Source of the DNA: JANNXY01 sp039795755
GTDB lineage: Bacteria > Patescibacteriota > Minisyncoccia > Phycocordibacterales > CAIZIN01
Assembly: GCA_039795755.1 (NCBI GenBank)
Contig: JBDKLF010000066.1
Location: 1-5,093 of the forward strand
Length of the DNA: 5,093 nucleotides
Reading direction: 5' to 3'
The position numbers and the translations under genes are program-made. Below, in pieces: positions 1 to 5,093 of the stretch. Position 1 is the first letter of the stretch. Each line of letters begins with the position of its first letter. The notes beneath the pieces are model-generated. The model was not told the DNA's origin and did no database searches. It saw only the letters and a list, made by a program, of their open reading frames with translations.

Positions 1-1800
1 CTGAGCAATCACACTCGTTTGCCCTACTGCACTGACAATCTCACGACGTGAGGACGATGAATGTCTTCTACTACCTCCTGAGGATCCTTCTGCTGTTCCG
101 AATAATGCAAAGATAGAGAAGTGGTTTGTATCACAGGTCACTACATTTGCATCAGGATCGACAGTACAGTTCGATAATACAGACCATTCACCTTCACTGT
201 ACGTATAGATTCGCAAGCTTGATTCCAAAATTCCAACTATCTCACCATGATCATATGATAGCGAAATACTAATTGGCTGATCAAACATTGAAACTGTAGT
301 AGTAGCAGAAGTAAGCGCTTTGAGGTCGAATCCTTCACCAACTGGCTCCACACCGTCAGGAGTACTAATTACAGCATAGAGATCATCTGCATTGAGCTCA
401 TTGATAACAAAGTTCACCGATGTTGATGACGTAAACAATGCCGGGACAACCAATCCGAGACTTCGTCCTTCACTTGCATCAAAGGTCACCGTTCCTCCAG
501 ATACTGAGGTAATACTCAATGTAGTAGTTGATACCTGTGCTGGCTCACCACCAGTACAACCCAATGTGGTAAAGGTACTGTTAGTAGACGAACCAGTGTT
601 ACCCGCAGCATCTCGTGAGACAACTTTGTAATTGTATGTTGCACAAGAAATAAGCGAGGTAATCATTATTGAATGTGATGTTACCCGTGGTGCAATATCG
701 AACTCAGTAGTAGTTGCAGTATATGTCTCTGTGAGGCCAAGTAAAACTTGTGTAGAGGCGGCTTCACCAGTATCCCATGTAATAGTTACGGAACTCGAAG
801 CAACGGTTGCATTTACATTGGTAATTGTAGGTGCTGTTACATCACCAGCACCAATTGAATATGAAAATCTCTGACGTGCGAGACTACCTGTAGATGTAAT
901 AGTGAAATATCCACTACTTGTAGCTACTGGTGTACCGGTAATCTGACCAGTACTTGAACTGACTGTGAGTCCACCTGGTAGTCCAGAAGCAGTATAAAGT
1001 GTGCCTGTATGTGCAAATAGCGTATTGTAGTTATTCGTATGAGCGTCAATAAATGGGTCGAAATCTACCTCAGTTCCAACTGATCCAGACAATGCAAAAT
1101 ATCCTGCATTATAGTTTTCCATTACACCAGTACCAGACAAGGTAACAGTACCCCGAGAAGTAAAAGTTCCATTGTTGGTTGTTGTTCCACTTGTAGTATC
1201 AAGCGTTCCAGAAGTATTAACATTGAGTGTACCGACACTATTGGTCACCACTGTTCCCCCATCAACCACAAGTGCTGCTCCTGCATTAACATCAAGTGTC
1301 CCACCGTTGATGTAGAGATGATCGTAGCTGGTGTGAACTGCACCACCACTATTGATCTGCATATTACCTTGCACTGTCAAATCTCCCACCGACATATCGA
1401 GATGGCCTGCAACACTGAGTAAGCTTCCACCATCAACTGTAATTGAACCCATCTGAGTGAAAGTGCCACTATTGATAGCAAGAAAACCACTCTGTACAAG
1501 AATGCTTCCACCATCGAGTGTGACATCAGTCTTAACATTCAATGTATTACCATCAATGAGCAATTGATAGTCGATGGTTGTATTCGAATCAGCATTTACT
1601 GAACCAACGATAGTACCTGTATCTGCGGATGTTGGTATCTGACCTGAGACACCGCTACAATCACTGCTATCCCACCAATCAGAAGCATTCGCAATGTCAC
1701 CGCTACAAATATAATAGTCTGCAGCTTGAGTAATAAATGGAGCACACAATAGAGCGAATAATATGACATACAAAATACGAATGTAGCGCAATGATTTCAT
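1..1800 (-). CDS. Secreted multidomain surface protein with beta-solenoid-like, Ig-like and FN3-like modules (3' end beyond window)
   Basis: The frame is open for 600 codons from ATG at 1800 to base 1 with no stop; I checked every codon. Residues 1-26 form a Sec signal peptide: basic start MKSLRYIR, hydrophobic core, and likely cleavage after TQA at 24-26. The mature start has a Cys pair (C32, C48) and Trp-rich DWWDSSDC. Residues about 80-225 are Gly/Ser/Thr/Asn-rich pseudo-repeats of the type DGGSLLSV, NGGTLDVN, VDGGTVVT, resembling a right-handed beta-helix. Residues about 265-305 (LPGGLTVSSSTGQITGTP) look like a putative-Ig (He_PIG) module. Residues about 321-413 look like FN3: TITWDTGEAASTQV, then SCATYNYKVVSRDAAGNT. 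Residues about 425-570 form another beta module, perhaps ZU5-like, ending HFSIFALFG with a Cys pair C545/C556. A Ser/Gly/Arg linker (GSSGGSRRHSSSSRRE) follows, and the sequence then leaves the window. There is no lipobox. The role is probably cell-surface adhesion or envelope structure; no catalytic motif is seen. Its start lies 20 bases after the preceding gene's stop. Module names are from pattern memory; the signal peptide and open frame are direct observation. Confidence 0.9.
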   Translation of the reverse strand, partial: MKSLRYIRILYVILFALLCAPFITQAADYYICSGDIANASDWWDSSDCSGVSGQIPTSADTGTIVGSVNADSNTTIDYQLLIDGNTLNVKTDVTLDGGSILVQSGFLAINSGTFTQMGSITVDGGSLLSVAGHLDMSVGDLTVQGNMQINSGGAVHTSYDHLYINGGTLDVNAGAALVVDGGTVVTNSVGTLNVNTSGTLDTTSGTTTNNGTFTSRGTVTLSGTGVMENYNAGYFALSGSVGTEVDFDPFIDAHTNNYNTLFAHTGTLYTASGLPGGLTVSSSTGQITGTPVATSSGYFTITSTGSLARQRFSYSIGAGDVTAPTITNVNATVASSSVTITWDTGEAASTQVLLGLTETYTATTTEFDIAPRVTSHSIMITSLISCATYNYKVVSRDAAGNTGSSTNSTFTTLGCTGGEPAQVSTTTLSITSVSGGTVTFDASEGRSLGLVVPALFTSSTSVNFVINELNADDLYAVISTPDGVEPVGEGFDLKALTSATTTVSMFDQPISISLSYDHGEIVGILESSLRIYTYSEGEWSVLSNCTVDPDANVVTCDTNHFSIFALFGTAEGSSGGSRRHSSSSRREIVSAVGQTSVIAQ

Positions 1801-1807
1801 ACTCTTT

Positions 1808-1816
1808 AGTATATCA
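1808..1816 (-). promoter_or_regulatory. Extended -10 promoter of the surface-protein gene, probably leaderless
   Basis: On the minus strand the sequence reads TGATATACT, an extended -10 (TGN plus TATACT), followed by 7 bases (AAAGAGT) and then the ATG at 1800. A start site at the usual 7-8 bases would put the 5' end of the mRNA at the start codon. There is no good -35 hexamer at 17 bases and no Shine-Dalgarno sequence. The box sits in the 20-base gap after the ATP-grasp-like gene, so readthrough from that gene is also possible. Confidence 0.55.
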
Positions 1817-1820
1817 AATA

Positions 1821-2687
1821 TTACTTATCTTTCTTCCTCGCATTCTCCACAATAGTCTTCCAGAGATCTTTCATACTTGACCCTACTGATTCGAGTCCTG
1901 CATGTAATGCACTATTATCGGTATGCTTGGGATCTGGATCAACATGTACAAGATAGAGATCATGATTATTTATTACAAATTCGAATTGTGCCACCGGACC
2001 AAGTCCGAGCTCAGCATGTAATTCACGAACAAAGCGAATTGCTTCTTCCTTCTGCTCATCCTTCACATGTGAGCATACTTTGTAGCCATGATCAGTCTTG
2101 TGAAGTAGTGGAGTGGTGTAAATATCATTATCACGGAAGTCTCTAATCGACATAATATAGACATGATCTCCACTAATCTTGCGCTCAATATGTGCCGCTT
2201 GTGTAAGCGAATTGATATGTTCCTGAAGCTCAGGAAATGTCTTGACCGTATGAGCACCGTACTCAGTATCTGTTCCTTGAGCATGGACAATTGAAGGCAG
2301 GAACACTTTGCTTCGCATCTCATGAATACCCTGAGGGTCTTCGGGATCATGTCTGGTAGTGAGAGGGATCTTCACACCCTTTTGCTTGGCGTGCTCTTGC
2401 CAAACCGCTCGATGCTTCCCTTCTCCGAACATTCCATGATACGAATGAATTCCGACGGTAGGAATATGTGGCAAGGCAGTAACAAATGCCTTGTGAAGAT
2501 GTACCGGCAAGGTAGTCACCACGACATCTGCATGATGATCAAAGAATGCATAAGGTACCGGTGAACCCTGATACAACATTTCACCATTATCATCAGCAAA
2601 GACTTTCTTGACTTCGAATGCCTCATTAAGAAAAGGCTCGAGATTGTGCTCGCCCGACATGTGATGAATATAAACAACGCGAATCAT
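1821..2687 (-). CDS. Divergent histidine-rich ATP-grasp (D-Ala-D-Ala ligase-like) protein
   Basis: A 288-residue protein starting MIRVVYIHHMSGEHN. The order of elements resembles the D-alanine-D-alanine ligase branch of the ATP-grasp superfamily: an N-terminal alpha/beta domain, a central part (VFLPSIVHAQGTDTEYGAHT, then HIERKISGDHVYIMSIRD), and a C-terminal part (AQFEFVINNHDLYLVHVD, then SALHAGLESVGSSMKDL), like the family's VDF...IYFLEVN...S.LP.A....G pattern. Key positions appear changed: the ATP-binding Lys of the usual VxKP is Leu, the usual VEE is IER, and the metal-binding EVN is HVD. It may therefore be a divergent enzyme or one that has lost catalysis; no substrate is assigned. I count 27 histidines (about 9%), which is very unusual. 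The frame stays open to an ATG at 2816, but those 43 extra residues would translate the upstream hairpin and terminator, so I chose the ATG at 2687. A -10-like box 7 bases before it supports this. It precedes the surface-protein gene by 20 bases. Confidence 0.8.
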   Translation of the reverse strand: MIRVVYIHHMSGEHNLEPFLNEAFEVKKVFADDNGEMLYQGSPVPYAFFDHHADVVVTTLPVHLHKAFVTALPHIPTVGIHSYHGMFGEGKHRAVWQEHAKQKGVKIPLTTRHDPEDPQGIHEMRSKVFLPSIVHAQGTDTEYGAHTVKTFPELQEHINSLTQAAHIERKISGDHVYIMSIRDFRDNDIYTTPLLHKTDHGYKVCSHVKDEQKEEAIRFVRELHAELGLGPVAQFEFVINNHDLYLVHVDPDPKHTDNSALHAGLESVGSSMKDLWKTIVENARKKDK

Positions 2688-2694
2688 ATCTACT

Positions 2695-2703
2695 AGTATA
2701 CCA
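2695..2703 (-). promoter_or_regulatory. Extended -10 promoter of the ATP-grasp-like gene, probably leaderless
   Basis: The minus strand reads TGGTATACT, then 7 bases (AGTAGAT), then the ATG at 2687. This is the same TGN-TATACT box with the same spacing as at the surface-protein gene. No Shine-Dalgarno sequence is present, and the -35 position falls in the terminator stem and is poor. The box abuts the U-tract of the upstream terminator, so the gene is apparently insulated from upstream transcription and restarted here. Confidence 0.55.
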
Positions 2704-2750
2704 AAATAAAAAAGAAAGGCCGACCTGTAATAGCATACAGGTCGGCCTTT
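2703..2750 (-). terminator. Strong rho-independent terminator
   Basis: A perfect 15-bp stem (arms 2715-2729 and 2736-2750) has a 6-base loop (2730-2735). Read on the minus strand it is followed by CTTTTTTATTTT, a classic U-tract. On the plus strand the stem is followed by GGTGG, so it works only for minus-strand transcription. It would end the structured RNA started near 2945 and also any uvrC readthrough, because no terminator is seen right after uvrC. Confidence 0.92.
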
Positions 2751-2945
2751 GGTGGCTGCTCCGGGGGGAGCGTGTTCAGGGTAAGGAGGAATCTTAGAAA
2801 ACAAGAGAGTCGGCACAGTTGTGTCGACTCGTAAAGATTCATTTCTGAACCAAAATGTACTCCAGGCGGGGAAGTCCCAACAATATCTTGTGGGCCGCGG
2901 CGTTATGGAACGTTCACCCGCCTGGAGACCGCAAAAAGTGCGTCT
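2703..2945 (-). ncRNA. Candidate structured non-coding RNA of about 240 nt, family not recognised
   Basis: The stretch has its own near-consensus promoter and a strong terminator and contains no convincing gene. Helices seen, 5' to 3' on the minus strand: H1, a bulged 6-bp hairpin (2927-2944) starting right at the predicted RNA end; H2, a perfect 11-bp stem (2917-2927 with 2860-2870) enclosing a smaller hairpin (2876-2894, loop GATA); H3, a long interrupted hairpin (2774-2850) made of GTTCAG/CTGAAC, GAATCTT/AAGATTC and a 10-bp top stem with one A.C mismatch; H4, GCTCC-CCCC-GGAGC (2758-2771); and the terminator. One side of an H3 internal loop shows CTCCTTACC, overlapping CCTCCTTA (2782-2789), which matches the 16S rRNA anti-Shine-Dalgarno tail. 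I saw no SsrA tag frame or T-loop (tmRNA), no SRP GGAA/AGCAG core pair, no RNase P core and no 6S-type single long hairpin. It could instead be a cis-acting leader or attenuator of the ATP-grasp-like gene. Confidence 0.6.
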
Positions 2946-2951
2946 GGGAAC

Positions 2952-2980
2952 AATATAGCAAACAATTCACCTAACGTCAA
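2952..2980 (-). promoter_or_regulatory. Near-consensus sigma70-type promoter of the structured RNA
   Basis: On the minus strand the -35 is TTGACG (2980-2975), the spacer is exactly 17 bases, and the -10 is TATATT (2957-2952). A TGC before the -10 also makes it extended. The start is predicted near 2945-2944, at the foot of hairpin H1. The -35 begins 7 bases beyond the uvrC stop codon. It is the best promoter match I found in the window. Confidence 0.78.
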
Positions 2981-2987
2981 GAAAGCC

Positions 2988-4220
2988 CTACTGTGGTAGA
3001 AAACTCTTATTTCTTCGCTTCTTATGAAAGACAATCGCATAACGATGTGCTTCTGCGTTGATTGCAATGATACCCTGCCGATACTTATCCACAAGTGTCT
3101 TATTCCCCATAATCTCTCGAGCTCGATGTCGTTCATCCTTGACCACACTCACCACTACCTCGGGACCAAGGAGTTCCGTTGCAACATTGATTTGTGCTTG
3201 TCCCCCATCAATTACAACAAGGTCAGCTTTCTGCCACTCAGCATGAGCACCACGACGTACCAGCATCTCACGTAATGCGCCAGTATCATTACTTGCATCA
3301 AAGCCTTTAATAATAAATTTGCGATATTCATTCTTGTTAAATTCACCATTCTCCGTAACAACCATTACTCCTACCATGTCTTTACCGCTCATATGTGCAA
3401 TATCATATGCTTCGATGCGAAAAGGCTTTTCACCTGAAGCTCCCGTAAGTGTTTCCTTCTTGAGTAACGACACATCACGAATATGCTCAAGCGCCCAGAT
3501 TTGATTACGCTTCACTGCAGCAGCCTCGAATGCTTCATCTTTTACCAACTTATTCATTTCTTTTGTAAGCAATGAGAGCAGAGCTTGCTTCTTACCCTTG
3601 AAAAAGAGTTCAATATTTCGAATCGTTACCGCATATTGCTTCTTACTTATCGCGTGCACACATGTTCCAGGACATAATCCTATCTGATAGTTGAAGCAGG
3701 CTTTTGCAACTGGAGTGATTTTGCATTTCTCGTCTCGATAAGGAAAAATCTTTCGAATGATTTTGAGACCTTCCTTAATAGACATTCCTTCAGGATACGG
3801 ACCGTAGACTGCCTTGAGCTTGGTATCTCCAATAGTCATTGAGTCCAAATTGATATCTTTCTTGCGAGCAAGACTAATTACCGGAAAGTCTTCCTTGGTG
3901 AGCGTGACACAATAGAAGCTCTTATCATCTTTTTCTTTTGTATTAAATTCAGGACGGAATTTCTTGATAAGGTCTGCTTCGAGAATCAATGCTTCGAGTA
4001 CCGAATCAGTCGTTCGAACATCAACATGTGTTGCCTCTTGTACCATTTGTGCGATAAGTGGACTTCGTACCACCGCAATATCTTCAACTAAGTAACTTCG
4101 TACACGACTTCGGAGGCTGGTTGCCTTTCCAATATAAAGAATCTTCTTATTCTTACCCAAGAAGAAATACACCCCAGGTGCATCGGGGAGCTTTTTGAGC
4201 TGCATGAGAGTGATTGACAT
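2988..4220 (-). CDS. uvrC: Excinuclease ABC subunit C, short form lacking the C-terminal HhH domain
   Basis: UvrC is recruited to UvrB-DNA complexes in nucleotide excision repair and cuts 3' and then 5' of the lesion. The 410 residues hold: an N-terminal GIY-YIG nuclease (about 10-95; GVYFF at 16-20, YIGKATSLRSRV at 29-40, conserved Glu in LEALILEADLIKKFRPEFN); a Cys group C166, C175, C183, C187 matching the family's [4Fe-4S] cysteines; a UVR motif for UvrB contact (about 216-250); and the RNase H-like 5' nuclease (about 267-405) with its acidic and His residues present: D273 (AYDIAHMSG), D338 (VIDGGQAQ), D362 (VVKDERHRAR) and H392 (AEAHRYAIVFHKK). Usual UvrC is about 600 residues with two C-terminal HhH motifs; here the protein stops right after the nuclease. 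I see no HhH sequence downstream, so this looks like a natural short form, not a frameshift. It lies downstream of uvrA with a 245-base gap. No Shine-Dalgarno precedes the ATG. Confidence 0.96.
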   Translation of the reverse strand: MSITLMQLKKLPDAPGVYFFLGKNKKILYIGKATSLRSRVRSYLVEDIAVVRSPLIAQMVQEATHVDVRTTDSVLEALILEADLIKKFRPEFNTKEKDDKSFYCVTLTKEDFPVISLARKKDINLDSMTIGDTKLKAVYGPYPEGMSIKEGLKIIRKIFPYRDEKCKITPVAKACFNYQIGLCPGTCVHAISKKQYAVTIRNIELFFKGKKQALLSLLTKEMNKLVKDEAFEAAAVKRNQIWALEHIRDVSLLKKETLTGASGEKPFRIEAYDIAHMSGKDMVGVMVVTENGEFNKNEYRKFIIKGFDASNDTGALREMLVRRGAHAEWQKADLVVIDGGQAQINVATELLGPEVVVSVVKDERHRAREIMGNKTLVDKYRQGIIAINAEAHRYAIVFHKKRRNKSFLPQ

Positions 4221-4437
4221 GATTATCTCTATACTATAGATTTTATGTAGAAATTCAACACTCCTTCCAAAACTATGCTCCTTAAAGCCTTATTTTCATT
4301 CTCTTTTTCCCTGAATATGAGTTTTCCTTGGGCAGCAATTCCCATAAGGAACTTCTCATTTTTTGAGCGTTTTGCAGTGTTTTTTGGAATCTTATTCCTT
4401 ATAGCATTCATTTGCTTCCACCACTGCGACCGTATCG
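4221..4437 (-). other. uvrA-uvrC intergenic gap with one doubtful 60-codon frame
   Basis: This AT-rich gap holds the possible uvrC promoter at its downstream end. A frame at 4411-4229 would encode a basic 60-residue peptide starting MNAIRNKIPKNTAKRS. I do not recognise it. It has three AGG and several ATA codons, unlike the CGN and ATT preference I see in uvrC, no clear Shine-Dalgarno, no -10-like box 7 bases upstream, and it overlaps the uvrC promoter region. It is probably not a gene, though a decayed or foreign small gene cannot be excluded. Confidence 0.3.
4228..4258 (-). promoter_or_regulatory. Possible promoter of uvrC close to the start codon
   Basis: Two overlapping readings exist on the minus strand. 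TATAGA (4233-4228) lies 7 bases before the ATG, the spacing seen at the other two genes, but lacks the final T of a -10 box. Alternatively TTGAAT (4258-4253) pairs with TAGTAT (4236-4231) over a 16-base spacer. Either would give a leader of only zero to a few bases. Weaker than the other promoters here. Confidence 0.35.
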
Positions 4438-4462
4438 AAAAACCCTCAGCTTAACAGCGGGG
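4438..4462 (-). terminator. Weak putative intrinsic terminator after uvrA
   Basis: Just past the uvrA stop the minus strand reads CCCC-GCT-GTTA-AGC-TGA-GGG and then TTTTT. The stem is CCC/GGG plus GCT/AGC with an internal loop and a four-base loop. The position and the U-tract fit a terminator, but the stem is short and interrupted, so some readthrough into uvrC is likely. Confidence 0.4.
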
Positions 4463-4465
4463 ATT

Positions 4466-5093
4466 TTATTTCAGCATTTTCTTCAAATATCTTCCGGTAT
4501 GAGACTTGGCATTGTGTGCCACTTCTTCTGGTGTTCCCTTTGCGATCAGTTGTCCTCCATTCACTCCGCCTTCTGGACCAATATCAATAACATAATCAGT
4601 ACACTTGATCACATCAAGATTGTGTTCAATCACAAGAACAGTGTTACCCTTTCTTACTAACTTTTGGAGAATATCAATGAGACGAGCAACGTCTTCATAA
4701 TGCAATCCAATCGTTGGCTCATCGAGAATATAAATCGTCTTTTCAATATGTGCGCGATATAGTTCTGAACTAATCTTTACTCGCTGAGCTTCTCCTCCTG
4801 AAAGTGTTGTTGCTGATTGACCGAGCTCGAGGTAGCTTAACCCCACATCCATCAATGAAGTGAGACGATCTGAAATTGCAGGAATATCCTTAAAGAATTC
4901 AGTTGCTTCTTCTACAGTCATTTTCAAAACATCATAAATACTCTTCTTGTTATATTTGATTTCGAGTGTCTCCTTCATGAAGCGCTTGCCATTACAAATA
5001 TCACAGGTCACATAGACCGTTGGCAAGAAATGCATTTCTACCTCAATTACTCCATTACCCTGACATGCTTCACATCGTCCACCTTTCACATTG
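4466..5093 (-). CDS. uvrA: Excinuclease ABC subunit A, C-terminal part (5' end beyond window)
   Basis: UvrA is the dimeric ABC-type ATPase that finds DNA damage and loads UvrB. The window holds about 209 codons of the C-terminal end, beginning NVKGGRCEACQG; full-length UvrA is about 940 residues. Counting the V of NVKGG as residue 1, two CX2C pairs (C6/C9 and C29/C32) form the conserved zinc module of the second ATPase half. Then come the ABC signature LSGGEAQRVK (96-105), Walker B YILDEPTIGLH (120-130; most homologues have TTGLH) and the H-loop VIEHNLDVIK (153-162), then the usual tail GPEGG...GTPEEV...SHTGRYLKKML. All expected elements of this part are intact. The GTG at 5089 is an internal Val codon, not a start, because the frame continues in register (AsnVal) to the window edge. 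A weak terminator follows the TAA stop; uvrC lies next on the same strand. Confidence 0.97.
   Translation of the reverse strand, partial: NVKGGRCEACQGNGVIEVEMHFLPTVYVTCDICNGKRFMKETLEIKYNKKSIYDVLKMTVEEATEFFKDIPAISDRLTSLMDVGLSYLELGQSATTLSGGEAQRVKISSELYRAHIEKTIYILDEPTIGLHYEDVARLIDILQKLVRKGNTVLVIEHNLDVIKCTDYVIDIGPEGGVNGGQLIAKGTPEEVAHNAKSHTGRYLKKMLK

Noticed and set aside
392..874. Two consecutive plus-strand frames (392-631 and 632-874)
   Set aside because: They lie antisense to the continuous 600-codon minus frame with signal peptide and recognisable modules; their Val/Thr-rich sequence is the shadow of Thr/Ser/Gly-rich codons.
1741..1800. Lipoprotein signal (Cys at residue 19, ALLC)
   Set aside because: Positions before the Cys do not fit a lipobox and the Cys lies inside the hydrophobic core; an ordinary cleavage site TQA follows.
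1877..2564. Plus- and minus-strand short frames over the ATP-grasp-like gene
   Set aside because: Low-complexity His/Met/Tyr-rich shadows of the histidine-rich gene; no domain and no start signals.
2751..2771. SRP RNA tip, suggested by CGGAGCAGCC
   Set aside because: The GGAA tetraloop and the partner CAGG strand are missing; the sequence folds as the simple H4 hairpin.
2782..2789. Perfect Shine-Dalgarno TAAGGAGG on the plus strand
   Set aside because: No ATG, GTG or TTG at usable spacing downstream and no plus-strand gene; more meaningful as the complement CCUCCUUA in the minus RNA.
2860..2927. 6S RNA or RNase P RNA from the G+C-rich stem and internal GCCGCGG
   Set aside because: The 5' and 3' ends do not form one long closing hairpin as in 6S, and the conserved RNase P core sequences are absent.
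2703..2945. tmRNA, suggested by ...GCAGCCACCA near 2750 on the minus strand
   Set aside because: No matching 5' acceptor strand, no T-loop GTTCRA before it and no tag frame ending in ALAA-stop.
2988..3000. CTAC-CACA-GTAG hairpin at the uvrC stop as a terminator
   Set aside because: Only 4 bp, overlaps the stop codon and lacks a proper U-tract.
3024..3504. Short plus-strand frames inside uvrC
   Set aside because: Antisense to a confidently identified UvrC nuclease domain.
4412..4660. Plus-strand 82-codon frame over the uvrA 3' end
   Set aside because: Antisense to conserved UvrA sequence; no supporting signal.

Overview
All supportable genes in this window are on the minus strand, so transcription runs from right to left. 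In transcription order they are: the 3' part of uvrA (cut by the right edge), a gap of about 245 bases, a complete but short uvrC, a 300-base intergenic stretch holding a probable free-standing structured RNA, a divergent histidine-rich ATP-grasp-like protein, and a long secreted surface protein cut by the left edge. No tRNA, rRNA, insertion sequence, phage gene or CRISPR array is visible.

The content suggests a Candidate Phyla Radiation (Patescibacteria, Parcubacteria-like) genome. The clues are a 410-residue UvrC with no C-terminal helix-hairpin-helix region, a secreted beta-rich protein with Ig-like and FN3-like modules followed by an 'HFSIFALFG' stretch and a Ser/Gly/Arg linker, very tight gene spacing, and starts without Shine-Dalgarno sequences. 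This assignment is inference; no ribosomal or marker gene is present to settle it. The standard genetic code fits (TAA, TAG and TAA stops).

Right part (2988-5093): UvrA and UvrC belong to nucleotide excision repair. UvrA recognises damage and loads UvrB; UvrC makes the two incisions. A weak terminator follows uvrA, and uvrC appears to have its own start-proximal promoter. Middle (2688-2987): a near-consensus sigma70-type promoter begins 7 bases after the uvrC stop, and a strong intrinsic terminator ends just before the next gene. Between them lie about 240 nt that fold into several hairpins and match no RNA family I recognise. This is the most interesting item in the window. Left part (1-2687): the ATP-grasp-like gene and the surface-protein gene each have TGNTATACT exactly 7 bases before the ATG, which suggests leaderless transcripts.

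The surface-protein frame is open for all 600 codons from 1800 to base 1 and has no stop inside the window, so it is easily missed by tools that require a closed ORF. Short plus-strand frames over it are shadows.
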